Positions 51,223 through 59,422 of a stretch of 64,000 bases of DNA are shown here, one piece after another. The DNA is from Yoonia sp. SS1-5. GTDB lineage: Bacteria; Pseudomonadota; Alphaproteobacteria; Rhodobacterales; Rhodobacteraceae. Every line of letters begins with the position of its first letter. The stretch's first letter is position 1. Position numbers and translations under genes: made by a program. Under the pieces are notes generated by a model that was not told the origin of the DNA, did not search any database, and saw nothing but the letters and a program-made list of their open reading frames with translations. The stretch covers positions 2,719,501-2,783,500 of the forward strand of contig NZ_CP151767.2 in NCBI RefSeq assembly GCF_038443705.2. The letters run 5' to 3'.

Positions 51223-52001
51223 TCAACGATCTGCTGCCCCTTGTGCCGATGTCGCAAGCGGTGCTTTGGACGGGCCTGGCGGTGTTCGTAAGGATCAGCA
51301 CGATGATGGCGGTGCTTCCGGCATTTGGCGATCAACCGGTGCCAATGCGCGTTAGGCTCGCCTTGGCCGTGATGTTCACGCTGATCGTGGCGCCGGCGAT
51401 TGCGCCCACACTTCCAGCTGTCCCCAACAACATGTTTGCCGCCATTGCACCGCTGGGGTCAGAGGTGCTTGCTGGGCTGTTCTTTGGCGTATTCTTGCGG
51501 TTCTTTATCCTGGTCTTGCAAATTGCCGGTTCAATCGCGGCACAATCAACCTCACTTTCCCAGATCTTTGGGGGAAGTGCAGGCGTAGACCCGCAACCCG
51601 CAATCAGCCACCTCTTGGTTGTGGCCGGTACGGCATTGGCAACACTTTTGGGCCTGCATGTGCAGGCCGCTGCCTACATGATCCACAGCTACACATTGGT
51701 TCCGTTTGGTTTCACACTTAACGGCGAAACGGTCGCAGATGTCGGGGTGGCACAGGTTGGGACGACATTCAGCCTTGCATTTACACTCGCCGCGCCGTTT
51801 CTGATCGCATCGCTTGTCTATAATGTGGTTTTGGGGATCATCAACCGGGCGATGCCTCAATTGATGGTTTCATTCGTGGGCGCGCCTGCGATCACCGCTG
51901 GCGGGCTACTTCTTTTGCTGCTTTCTGCGCCTGTGATGCTGACAATCTGGATGCAGGCGTTTTCAACCTTCATGGCCGCGCCATTTGGAAATCTGCCATG
52001 A
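51219..52001 (+). CDS. fliR: flagellar export gate protein FliR
   Basis: This 260-aa polytopic protein of the export gate shows FVRISTMMAVLPAFGDQPVP then MRVRLALAVMFTLIVAP (residues 21-57), LRFFILVLQIAGSIAAQSTS, and the Phe/Leu-rich end LLLLLSAPVMLTIWMQAFST. The start codon is GTG or ATG-proximal: the frame begins at 51219 with GTG overlapping the flhA stop as GTGA. The stop overlaps flhB as ATGA. Confidence 0.94.
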   Translation: MINDLLPLVPMSQAVLWTGLAVFVRISTMMAVLPAFGDQPVPMRVRLALAVMFTLIVAPAIAPTLPAVPNNMFAAIAPLGSEVLAGLFFGVFLRFFILVLQIAGSIAAQSTSLSQIFGGSAGVDPQPAISHLLVVAGTALATLLGLHVQAAAYMIHSYTLVPFGFTLNGETVADVGVAQVGTTFSLAFTLAAPFLIASLVYNVVLGIINRAMPQLMVSFVGAPAITAGGLLLLLLSAPVMLTIWMQAFSTFMAAPFGNLP

Positions 52002-53080
52002 GCGGGCAGGACGATGATAGTGACAAGCAATACGAGCCGACGCAGAAAAAACTGCAGGATGCGCGCAAGAAAGGTGAAATCGCCAAATCCACCGATCTGA
52101 CGACCGCCGCTGTCTATCTTGGGTTTCTGATCACCATGATGACAATTGGGCCACTTGCCCTGATTGATCTGGCAACTGCGATGTCATCGCTGTTGCGAAA
52201 TGCCGACGATCTTGCCGTATTGTGGTTTTCTGGCAGCGGGATGTCGCTATCGGGCGGAATTTTCTCCGAGGTTTCGTGGGGGTTTGCCCCTTGGTTCGTG
52301 ATCCCGGCGATGTTGGCCATTGCCTCCATTATCCTGCAACAGAGCTTCATTGTTACCGGCAGCAAGCTCGCGCCCAAGCTGGATCGAATCTCGCCCTTGT
52401 CAGGCATCAAGAATAAATTCGGGCGACAGGGCCTTTTTGAGTTCTTCAAGAGCACGATCAAACTGATCATCTACGGCGTGATCATGGCATTGTTTCTAAA
52501 TGCCCAGTTGGACAAGATGATCGGAAGCATGCAATTGCCGCCCGCGGTCATTGTCGCCGAGCTTGGGCGGATTCTCGTGCAATTGATGCTGATTGTCCTG
52601 GTTGTTGCGGCAGTCTTGGGGGGTATTGATTACCTCTGGCAGCGGGCGGAACACATTCGCAAAAACCGCATGAGCCGCAAGGAAATGATGGAGGAGCACA
52701 AGCAAGCCGAAGGCGATCCGATGATGAAACAGCAACGTCGGCAGCGCGCCCACGAAATTGCCATGAACAAGATGCTGGCAGACGTACCAACAGCCGACGT
52801 CATCATCGTGAATCCAACCCACTTTTCTGTCGCCCTTAAATGGGATCGCAGCGCGGGCGGCGCCCCCATTTGCGTGGCAAAAGGGGTCGACGAAATCGCG
52901 GCGCGTATCAGGGAAATGGCGCATGAACATGCTGTTCCGATCCATTCGGATCCACCGACAGCCCGGGCACTGCATGCAAGCGTGGAAATCGGCGAGGAGA
53001 TCGCGCCAGATCACTACCGTGCTGTTGCTGCAGCGATCCGGTTTGCCGAAAGCATCAAGCAGAAGGCGCGCAGATCGTGA
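51998..53080 (+). CDS. flhB: flagellar export switch protein FlhB
   Basis: This is a 360-aa export gate and substrate-specificity switch. The charged N-terminus EPTQKKLQDARKKGEIAKST is typical. Four membrane helices follow, then the cytoplasmic domain with the autocleavage site NPTH at residues 272-275 within VIIVNPTHFSVALKWD. All catalytic features are intact. It overlaps fliR upstream and the small coiled-coil gene downstream, each by 4 nt, giving a tightly coupled flhA-fliR-flhB-FliJ-like unit. Confidence 0.96.
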   Translation: MSGQDDDSDKQYEPTQKKLQDARKKGEIAKSTDLTTAAVYLGFLITMMTIGPLALIDLATAMSSLLRNADDLAVLWFSGSGMSLSGGIFSEVSWGFAPWFVIPAMLAIASIILQQSFIVTGSKLAPKLDRISPLSGIKNKFGRQGLFEFFKSTIKLIIYGVIMALFLNAQLDKMIGSMQLPPAVIVAELGRILVQLMLIVLVVAAVLGGIDYLWQRAEHIRKNRMSRKEMMEEHKQAEGDPMMKQQRRQRAHEIAMNKMLADVPTADVIIVNPTHFSVALKWDRSAGGAPICVAKGVDEIAARIREMAHEHAVPIHSDPPTARALHASVEIGEEIAPDHYRAVAAAIRFAESIKQKARRS

Positions 53081-53472
53081 GCAAATCGACACAGATTGCC
53101 AGGTTGGGCGAAGTCGCAAAACTGCGTTTGCAGGTGGTACAGGCCGAAATGAATGATCTGGTGAACCAGGCAAATGGGTTGCGACGTAATCTTGACCAGT
53201 TGGTTGAAAGCAAGCACGCGCTTGCGCGTGCAGATCGCCAAACAGATGATCCTGCCCTTGCAGCTGGCGCAGACATCAGGTGGCAGAAATGGGCCGACCA
53301 ACGTCGCGCTGCGATCAATACAGAGTTGGCGCAAGTCATGGCCAGACAAGATGTTTGCCGGCGGCGGCTGAAACATGCTTTTGGTCAAGACCAGGCAGCG
53401 GATCAATTGTTGGCGCAGCAGATAGTTGAAGAACAGGTCAGGCGTCGCCGAAAGATCGACTACGAATCCTGA
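53077..53472 (+). CDS. FliJ-like coiled-coil protein, 131 aa
   Basis: This soluble, basic, all-helical protein has heptad-like stretches (LGEVAKLRLQVVQAEMNDLV, NQANGLRRNLDQLVESKHAL) and a second helix (QDVCRRRLKHAFGQDQAADQ then LLAQQIVEEQVRRRRK). Size, two-helix coiled-coil layout and export-gene context fit FliJ, the central stalk of the export ATPase. Sequence similarity to known FliJ is too low for me to assert it. The start is GTG, overlapping flhB by 4 nt. Its end overlaps the convergent FliL-like gene by 13 nt. No other fliJ candidate is visible beside fliI. Confidence 0.65.
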   Translation: MSKSTQIARLGEVAKLRLQVVQAEMNDLVNQANGLRRNLDQLVESKHALARADRQTDDPALAAGADIRWQKWADQRRAAINTELAQVMARQDVCRRRLKHAFGQDQAADQLLAQQIVEEQVRRRRKIDYES

Positions 53473-53957
53473 CGCAAGATATCCACGATCAAGACATCTG
53501 TGACCTGCGGGCCCGCGATGGTCCGCGCGACGCGCTGCAATTCACTGCGCAATGCCCGCATGTTGGTCCCTGACGTGAAATTCCCGGAAAATCCGCCGAT
53601 ATTGGCGTGATCAAACATGACCTGCAGGAACCCGTCCCGCAGTTTGGGCTCGACCGCGAAAACGGTTGTACGCGCGCCAGCCTCGACCTCGACACTCAGA
53701 GACATCACAACCATCGCAGCCACCGCGCCGTTTTCGATGACTGGAACGATAAATTGATTGTTCAGCTTGGCATATTCCTTGTCGCCGGTGGATTCGTCTG
53801 CAGCTGGGGGTTTTTCAGCTGTCGCCTTATCTTCACCCGGCGCATCCTCGCCTTCTTCTGCTGTTTCGGTGGGGGCAGGTTTCAATACCAGCCCCGCGGC
53901 AACACCACCACCCACGCCCAACAAAAGCAGAATTAGCGGCAACAACAATTTCATCAT
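53460..53957 (-). CDS. FliL-family protein (copy 2)
   Basis: This is a 165-aa single-pass protein. The membrane helix lies at the very N-terminus (KLLLPLILLLLGVGGGVAAG). A long acidic Pro/Glu-rich linker (TAEEGEDAPGEDKATAEKPP) leads to the periplasmic FliL domain with NNQFIVPVIENGAVAAMVVM and VTDVLIVDILRQDS. It differs from the FliL at 44 kb in the linker and in lacking the basic leader. It lies 18 nt after flgH in the rod operon and converges with the FliJ-like gene. FliL family membership is firm; its division of labour with copy 1 is not known. Confidence 0.85.
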   Translation of the reverse strand: MMKLLLPLILLLLGVGGGVAAGLVLKPAPTETAEEGEDAPGEDKATAEKPPAADESTGDKEYAKLNNQFIVPVIENGAVAAMVVMSLSVEVEAGARTTVFAVEPKLRDGFLQVMFDHANIGGFSGNFTSGTNMRALRSELQRVARTIAGPQVTDVLIVDILRQDS

Positions 53958-53975
53958 CAGGCGGCTCCGATCAGG

Positions 53976-54722
53976 TCAAAACGGCAGGGTGGCTTCGAGG
54001 ATTTGCTGACCGTAGCGTGGCTGCTGCATGTCAGTGATCTGGCCACGGCCCCCATATGAAATCCGCGCAGAGGCAATCTTGTCATAGGTGATTTCATTCT
54101 GGCGGGTGATGTCTTCTGGCCTGACATAGCCAGTGACCATCAACTCGCGCAGTTCGAAATTGACCCGCACCTCTTGCTGACCGACAATTGCAAGAACGCC
54201 ATTCGGCAGCACATCAATGATCGTTGCGGCCACCCGAAGGGTCAGTTTTTCATTGCGACGCACGCTGCCATCGCCCGAGGTTGAACTGGACGAGCTAAGG
54301 TCGACGAGGTCGGCCGATGACGCGCCTTCAGGCAACCGCGGATCAATCCGTTGTGGAATGCCCAGGAGTTGTGGAATCCCGGCCTGCTGAGATGCCGACC
54401 TGGATCTGTCGGTCGAGTTGGAAATCTCGGCCCGGTCGTCGATTTCGATAACCACTGTCATGATATCGCCGCGCTGCATGGCCCGACGATCACCCAGCAG
54501 TGATCCGCGCGCACCCGTCCATAGCGATGCGCGCGATGATGGGGCCAGCGCAGTCGCCTGAATGGCAGCCGGAGTGCCGGGATCAATCATTGCATTGCGT
54601 TCAATCGCCCGATCCATCGGTGAAAATGGTGGCGGTTTTCCCACAGGGGTGCTGCTGCATCCGCAAACAAGAAGCAGGGCAAGAGATGCGATAGCCTTCT
54701 TCAACGCCTTACCGTGCAACAT
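53976..54722 (-). CDS. flgH: flagellar L-ring protein FlgH (lipoprotein)
   Basis: This is a 248-aa outer-membrane L-ring lipoprotein. The signal runs through IASLALLLVCGCSS, with the lipidated Cys probably residue 22 (possibly 20). The body carries GDIMTVVIEIDDRAEISNST, NEKLTLRVAATIIDVLPNGV, VGQQEVRVNFELRELMVTGY and VRPEDITRQNEITYDKIASA, then RISYGGRGQI, all strongly FlgH. The ATG at 54722 overlaps the flgA stop by 14 nt; an in-frame start 7 codons earlier is less likely. Confidence 0.94.
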   Translation of the reverse strand: MLHGKALKKAIASLALLLVCGCSSTPVGKPPPFSPMDRAIERNAMIDPGTPAAIQATALAPSSRASLWTGARGSLLGDRRAMQRGDIMTVVIEIDDRAEISNSTDRSRSASQQAGIPQLLGIPQRIDPRLPEGASSADLVDLSSSSSTSGDGSVRRNEKLTLRVAATIIDVLPNGVLAIVGQQEVRVNFELRELMVTGYVRPEDITRQNEITYDKIASARISYGGRGQITDMQQPRYGQQILEATLPF

Positions 54723-55125
54723 AACCCGCCCCATCCGTGCCAATCTGTGCCGTGACCGTACTGCGCGAGCTGAGGTTCATCACCCGGATGATGTCACCCG
54801 GACCGCCGCGGCCCAGCGCCCTGCCTTCTGTCGAAATCATCAGACCGTTGCGCTGATAGTGCAAAAAAATGATCTGGTTTCGTTCGACCACTGCCGGAAA
54901 ACCGACATCGCCGGGACGAATGGGCCGACCGGCGTAAAGCGCCACGCGCGCCTCCATGCCGATAATGGTTGCAGGGTCCTTGACCCCGCCCGGAATATCC
55001 CGCTCGTGCATGACGATGTCATCGGGCATGATTAGCGATTGTGCGGGGATGGTCCGGGCAGCGACCACTGTGTCCGCGAAGGATGCGCCAGGTATCAAAA
55101 GCCAAAGAAGAACCGCCCACCTCAT
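54709..55125 (-). CDS. flgA: flagellar P-ring assembly chaperone FlgA (short form)
   Basis: This is a 138-aa periplasmic chaperone with a signal peptide (RWAVLLWLLIPGASFA). The SAF/FlgA domain shows AARTIPAQSLIMPDDIVMHE, GRPIRPGDVGFPAVVERNQI then IFLHYQRNGLMISTEGRALG, and GDIIRVMNLSSRSTVTAQI. It is shorter than enterobacterial FlgA (about 220 aa) because the N-terminal domain is missing, which is common in alphaproteobacteria. It assists FlgI assembly. Overlaps of 4 nt with flgG and 14 nt with flgH show tight coupling. Confidence 0.92.
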   Translation of the reverse strand: MRWAVLLWLLIPGASFADTVVAARTIPAQSLIMPDDIVMHERDIPGGVKDPATIIGMEARVALYAGRPIRPGDVGFPAVVERNQIIFLHYQRNGLMISTEGRALGRGGPGDIIRVMNLSSRSTVTAQIGTDGAGYVAR

Positions 55126-55907
55126 CTTAGCTGGACCATTGCGCTAAGCATCTGATCCGCAGCTGTGATCACCTTTGAATTCAGCTCGTACCCGCGCTGC
55201 GCCTCAATCAGATCGGTCACCTCGCGCACCGGGTCGACAGAGCTGTCTTCCAGATATCCTTGCCGAAGGACCCCCAGACCATCCGTGCCGGGCGTCGCGA
55301 CCGCCGATGGCCCGGAAGCCGGTGTTTCAAGGAACAGATTGGACCCAATCGCCGCTAGCCCCTTGGCATTGGTAAAGCCTGCCAGGGAGAATTGGCCGAG
55401 CAGTTGTGGCTGCACCTGATCGTTGAAGTAGCCATAAACCTCCCCCTCTGCATTGATGGAAATGGAGCGGGTGTCGCGTGGAATGGTGATATCTGGCACA
55501 ACCGGATACCCATCGGACGTTACAATCTGTCCGTCGCCGGTCAATTTCAGCCCGCCATCACGCGTGTAGGCCGAAACGCCCGACGGCAGGGTTACTTCCA
55601 GATAACCATCACCCTCGATCGCGAGGTCGAGATCACCGCCAGTTGCCGCCAGCGATCCCTGGCTCAGCATCACGGAAATTGCGCTGGACCGGACCCCGAG
55701 TCCAAGCTGAACGCCGGTGGGCAGCACCGTCCCGTCGGATGCATTGATCGTTCCTGGCCGGGCAAGTTGTTGATAGTGAAGATCGGCAAACTCCGCCCGG
55801 CGGGCGTTGTAGCCAGTCGTATTCATATTGGCGAGGTTGTTTGAAATCACCTCAACCCGCATTTGTTGCGCCGACATACCAGCGGCAGCTATTTTCAAGG
55901 CACGCAT
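55122..55907 (-). CDS. flgG: flagellar distal rod protein FlgG
   Basis: This 261-aa distal rod subunit has the N-terminal MRALKIAAAGMSAQQMRVEV and the rod motif ISNNLANMNTTGYNARRAEF. The FlgG-specific block is ADLHYQQLARPGT. GDGYLEVTLPSGVSAYTRDG and the C-terminal VTDLIEAQRGYELNSKVITA then ADQMLSAMVQLR follow. Length is exactly that of typical FlgG. It lies 12 nt after flgF. Confidence 0.96.
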   Translation of the reverse strand: MRALKIAAAGMSAQQMRVEVISNNLANMNTTGYNARRAEFADLHYQQLARPGTINASDGTVLPTGVQLGLGVRSSAISVMLSQGSLAATGGDLDLAIEGDGYLEVTLPSGVSAYTRDGGLKLTGDGQIVTSDGYPVVPDITIPRDTRSISINAEGEVYGYFNDQVQPQLLGQFSLAGFTNAKGLAAIGSNLFLETPASGPSAVATPGTDGLGVLRQGYLEDSSVDPVREVTDLIEAQRGYELNSKVITAADQMLSAMVQLR

Positions 55908-55919
55908 GTTATTTCTCCT

Positions 55920-56636
55920 TTATCGGCGAATTGCCTGGATGACGCTGCGAATGCGCTCATCCTCTTTGTCCATAAAACTTTGGCCCAGCTCATAGGCGCG
56001 CTGCACCTCGATCATGCGGCTGACCTGCAAGATCGGATTGACGTTGGAATCTTCCAAAAAGCCCTGCAGCATCCGGCCATCCAGGGCAGGTTCAAAACCG
56101 CCACGGGCGTCAAACATCACGCCGCCTTCGCGGATCATCTGGTTGGGATCGACCGGTACAACCAACCCGATCTGTCCAATCGGCTGGCCGCCGGCACTGA
56201 TCGTTCCGTCGGGTCCAATCCCGATTTGACCAACGCCCTGCGGTACAAAAACCGGGGCACCGCCCGCATCCAGAACAGGATAGCCATCCGCCGTCACCAG
56301 ATCGCCGTTTTCATTTGGGCCGAACGCACCCGCGCGGGTCAGCCGCTGCCCATTTGGGCTTTCGACCAGAAAGAACCCGTCCCCCTCAATCGCAAGGTCA
56401 AACCGACCACCGGTTTGCGACAGGCTGCCCTGCTGCATCACGGTATCGCGCACCGCCGCAGTCGCCATTGAAAGCGAACTTGCATCCGGCCCAAGCGCTT
56501 TGACATGTTCGGAAAACATAACGCCCTCGGCCCGGAACCCCGTCGTTGATGTGTTCGCAATATTGTTGGCGAGTGTCCGCAACTCGTTCATCAAGCCCGA
56601 TTGCCGGGTGAGCGCGGTATATGATGCGTTATCCAT
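55920..56636 (-). CDS. flgF: flagellar proximal rod protein FlgF
   Basis: This 238-aa proximal rod protein starts MDNASYTALTRQSGLMNELR and continues with the rod motif TLANNIANTSTTGFRAEGVM and FSEHVKAL. IEGDGFFLVESPNGQRLTRA precedes GAFGPN, and the C-terminus ends in QVSRMIEVQRAYELGQSFMD then KEDERIRSVIQAIRR. The ATG at 56636 gives the conserved N-terminus 2 nt after the fliQ stop; the longer open frame upstream is a shadow of fliQ. Confidence 0.94.
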   Translation of the reverse strand: MDNASYTALTRQSGLMNELRTLANNIANTSTTGFRAEGVMFSEHVKALGPDASSLSMATAAVRDTVMQQGSLSQTGGRFDLAIEGDGFFLVESPNGQRLTRAGAFGPNENGDLVTADGYPVLDAGGAPVFVPQGVGQIGIGPDGTISAGGQPIGQIGLVVPVDPNQMIREGGVMFDARGGFEPALDGRMLQGFLEDSNVNPILQVSRMIEVQRAYELGQSFMDKEDERIRSVIQAIRR

Positions 56637-56638
56637 TT

Positions 56639-56905
56639 TCAGCCTCCGGCTATGATCGGGACGAGCGTGTCCTTGAACAAGCTCACCAGGGTTTCGGACA
56701 TGAAGGCCATGCTCAGCCAGAAAACAGCGACGATTGCAGCCAGCTTGGGGACAAATGTCAGCGTCATTTCCTGAATTGAGGTCAGCGCCTGAAATAGGCC
56801 CACGATCAGACCAGCCATCAACGCAACTGTCAGGATCGGGATGGAAATCACAAACGCGACCCACAGGCCCTGCCGCAACGTGTCGTAGAAAAGCGCCTCA
56901 TCCAT
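56639..56905 (-). CDS. fliQ: flagellar export gate protein FliQ
   Basis: This is an 88-aa protein with two membrane helices (QGLWVAFVISIPILTVALMA and LTFVPKLAAIVAVFWLSMAF) and the FliQ block GLIVGLFQALTSIQEMTLTF between them. It forms the export gate with FliP and FliR. Its position among rod genes (fliE-fliQ-flgF-flgG), away from fliP and fliR, is characteristic of alphaproteobacteria. The start overlaps the fliE stop by one base. Confidence 0.95.
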   Translation of the reverse strand: MDEALFYDTLRQGLWVAFVISIPILTVALMAGLIVGLFQALTSIQEMTLTFVPKLAAIVAVFWLSMAFMSETLVSLFKDTLVPIIAGG

Positions 56906-57186
56906 CAGACGGGCATACGCAAAATCTCTTGATAGGCCTCAACCACCTTGTCCCGCACGGTAACCGCGGTCTGCACGGCCAGTTCGGTTTGTGCCAAGGC
57001 CTGGACCAGCGCATGCGGATCAGCACCGCTGGTCATGGCCTGCATTGCCGTTGCCTCGCTTGCCTTGAGGGTCGACATGAAATCCTGTGACGCACCCATA
57101 ATAGCGGCGCCACCACCAGTTTCAGCGGGCGACGTTACTGATTTACTAGCCGCATAATTCTGGGCGACAAGAGCGCTAATATCCAT
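56905..57186 (-). CDS. fliE: flagellar hook-basal body complex protein FliE
   Basis: This is the 93-aa MS-ring to rod junction protein. An Ala/Ser-rich N-terminus is followed by the FliE core MSTLKASEATAMQAMTSGAD, ALVQALAQTELAVQTAVTVR and the C-terminal DKVVEAYQEILRMPV, which is nearly invariant in the family. The ATG at 57186 and an immediately preceding GTG both follow AAAGGAGA at good spacing. It lies between flgC and fliQ. Confidence 0.94.
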   Translation of the reverse strand: MDISALVAQNYAASKSVTSPAETGGGAAIMGASQDFMSTLKASEATAMQAMTSGADPHALVQALAQTELAVQTAVTVRDKVVEAYQEILRMPV

Positions 57187-57198
57187 CACATATCTCCT

Positions 57199-57591
57199 TT
57201 AGTTTCTTAGCAGGTCCATCAGGGCAGACGACATTTGTCGCACCTGATCGAACATTTTTAGGTTTGCCTCGTAGCTGCGTTGCGCCTCGCGGGCGTCCGC
57301 AATTTCGACCAGCAAATTGACGTTGGACCCGTCGTAATGCCCGCTGGCATCCGCCAGCGGATTTGCAGGGTCATAGATGCGTGTCAGTTCGGTTTGATCC
57401 AGGCGCATCGGGCCGGTGACGACGGCGCCTGACCGCATGCCTTGTGCCACTTCTTCCTCGAAGGATATGACCTTGCGCTGATACCCCGGCGTATCGGTAT
57501 TTGCGATATTTTCCGATACGTGCCGCAGGCGACTGGCTTGCGCCTTCATCCCGCTTGCGGCAACCGACATGGCGTTACTGAAATCAGTCAT
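57199..57591 (-). CDS. flgC: flagellar proximal rod protein FlgC
   Basis: This 130-aa rod protein starts with DFSNAMSVAASGMKAQASRL, continues with the rod motif HVSENIANTDTPGYQRKVIS, and ends in VEIADAREAQRSYEANLKMF then DQVRQMSSALMDLLRN. It is the expected length. It is second in flgB-flgC-fliE-fliQ and lies 10 nt after the flgB stop. Confidence 0.95.
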   Translation of the reverse strand: MTDFSNAMSVAASGMKAQASRLRHVSENIANTDTPGYQRKVISFEEEVAQGMRSGAVVTGPMRLDQTELTRIYDPANPLADASGHYDGSNVNLLVEIADAREAQRSYEANLKMFDQVRQMSSALMDLLRN

Positions 57592-57601
57592 GTTTACGTC
57601 C

Positions 57602-57988
57602 TTATGACCTGCCTAATGTGGTACGCAGCACTGTCATGGCGTGGCGATAAACAGCCAGCGCCCGATCGTGTTCGCGGCTGATAGCGACAGAGTTCAACAA
57701 CTCTTCTTCCAGTGAGACCGTGTTGCCATTTGGCGCGGGCTCGCTACCGGCTGCGGCCAGTTCAACCTGTGCCACACCGATGGCGCTACCCGAAACATGG
57801 CCACTGCGCGTCGTCCGCATCTGCGTGGCGCCCGTCGATTGATATGTTTCTGAAAAGGGTGCAATGGCCTGCGCCTGAAAACCCGGCGTATCGGCATTGG
57901 CAATATTTTGCGCAACAATCGCCTGGCGTGCGCCTGCATGGCGCGCCATCGCTGTTGCCGTCTGGAATATATCCAGTGAATCAAACAT
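57602..57988 (-). CDS. flgB: flagellar proximal rod protein FlgB
   Basis: This is a 128-aa rod protein with the N-terminal helix DIFQTATAMARHAGARQAIV, the rod motif AQNIANADTPGFQAQAI, and the C-terminal EEELLNSVAISREHDRALAV then YRHAMTVLRTTLG. It is the first gene of the long rod operon flgB to fliL copy 2, divergent from fliI across an 84-nt gap that holds the TTAAGG palindrome at 58022-58039. Confidence 0.94.
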   Translation of the reverse strand: MFDSLDIFQTATAMARHAGARQAIVAQNIANADTPGFQAQAIAPFSETYQSTGATQMRTTRSGHVSGSAIGVAQVELAAAGSEPAPNGNTVSLEEELLNSVAISREHDRALAVYRHAMTVLRTTLGRS

Positions 57989-58021
57989 CGGGGCTTCTCC
58001 CTCGGTTCCTGAAACGAATGA

Positions 58022-58039
58022 TTAAGGCTGATTCCTTAA
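58022..58039. promoter_or_regulatory. TTAAGG-N6-CCTTAA palindrome in the flgB/fliI divergent gap
   Basis: TTAAGGCTGATTCCTTAA has perfect 6-nt arms and sits near the middle of the 84-nt gap from which the rod operon and fliI diverge. A further TTAAC (58054-58058) lies closer to fliI. TTAA half-sites recall CtrA boxes, but the 10-nt spacing between TTAA cores is not the CtrA N7. It is a candidate operator or hairpin. Confidence 0.4.
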
Positions 58040-58072
58040 GAAGACGTGAGTGGTTAACGGGAAGAGGCGATT

Positions 58073-59421
58073 ATGGCAGAAAAAATTCTAGCGCAGATCA
58101 CCAGCGCCATCGCAGACCTCAAGGCAACGCATCCTGTGGGACGGGTGACTGCAGTTGCGGCCGGTACGGTTCAAGTTTCGGGAGTTTCCGCGGTCGCCCG
58201 CGTGGGTGATCGCGCGGAAATCCATACGGCATCACGTGCAATTTCCGGCGAGGTCGTCAGGCTGGAACCGGATGTCGCACATATCCTGACCGATGGGTTG
58301 GCCGATGGTATTTGTATCAACGATAGGGTCGTGTTGAAGGCACCCCCCAAATTTGCGCCCGATATCAGTTGGATTGGGCGGGTGATTGACCCGGACGGCG
58401 TGCCTATTGATGGCAAAACCCTTTTGCCGGGGTTGACGCAGCGCAATTTGCGCATGCTCCCCCCGCCGCGCATCAACGGCGCCCGATGGGGGAACGGCTG
58501 GAAACGGGAATCGCTGTTTTCAACACCTTGCTGCCTTTGGCCAAAGGGCAACGGATCGGCTTATTCGCCGGATCAGGTGTCGGAAAGTCCACGCTGATTG
58601 CTGATCTTGCCCGTGGCGTCGCGGCGGATGTCATCGTCATTGGTTTGGTGGGCGAGCGCGGCCGCGAATTGCGGCACTTTATCGAAGAGGTGCTAGGCGC
58701 GGAAGGAATGAAGAAGTCGGTTGTCGTTGCCGCGACCTCTGATCAGGCGCCGCAGGTTCGGCGCCGCTGTGCGTGGGCGGCGATGTCGGTGGCCGAATAT
58801 TTTCGCGATGAGGGTCTGCAGGTCTTGCTATTGATGGATTCAGTCACCCGGTTTTGCGAGGCGCATCGGGAGGTTGCCGTCGCGGCCGGGGAAACCGCAA
58901 ATCTCAGGGGGTTTCCTGCCACGACAGGCCCCTCCATCGCCGCGCTGTGCGAGCGGGCGGGCCCCGGCACAGGTCAAGGCGGTGATATCACCGCAGTTTT
59001 CACAGTTCTTGTGGCAGGATCCGACATGGAAGAACCAATAGCTGACATGCTGCGGGGCGTTTTAGACGGACACATCGTGCTGGATCGCGAAATTGCTGAA
59101 CGCGGGCGCTTTCCGGCAATTGATGTTCTGCGCTCAGTCTCGCGCGCATTGCCTGGTGTTGCTACCGATCAGGAAAACACATTTATTTCCCAGGCACGTG
59201 GGGCACTTGGCACCTATGACAGATCTGCTTTGATGATCCAGGCGGGCCTCTATTCTGCTGGCTCAGACAAGGCGATTGACAACGCCATCGCGTGCGCGCC
59301 GGCGCTGGACGCTTTTCTGAGTATTAATGACGGTCGGGGGGCACAGGCTCATTTCGCCAAATTGCGGCAAGCACTGAGCAGCAGCCAAATGCATTCAGAG
59401 GCGGTTGGGAAACCAGCATAA
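58073..59421 (+). pseudogene. fliI: flagellar export ATPase FliI, interrupted by a -1 frameshift
   Basis: The gene is read in two frames. Codons from 58073 give the N-terminal domain (LAQITSAIADLKATHPVGRV to LLPGLTQRNLRMLP). From about 58465 the next frame continues with AAHQRRPMGERLETGIAVFN then TLLPLAKGQRIGLFAGSGVG and KSTLIADLARG (Walker A), DSVTRFCEAHREVA, and GFPATTGPSIAALCERAGPG. Adding one C to the six-C run at 58459-58464 restores a 449-codon FliI with every motif intact. As written, translation stops at 58597 after 174 codons. All surrounding flagellar genes are intact, so a sequencing or assembly error, a recent mutation or phase variation are all possible. Confidence 0.9.
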
Positions 59422-59422
59422 G

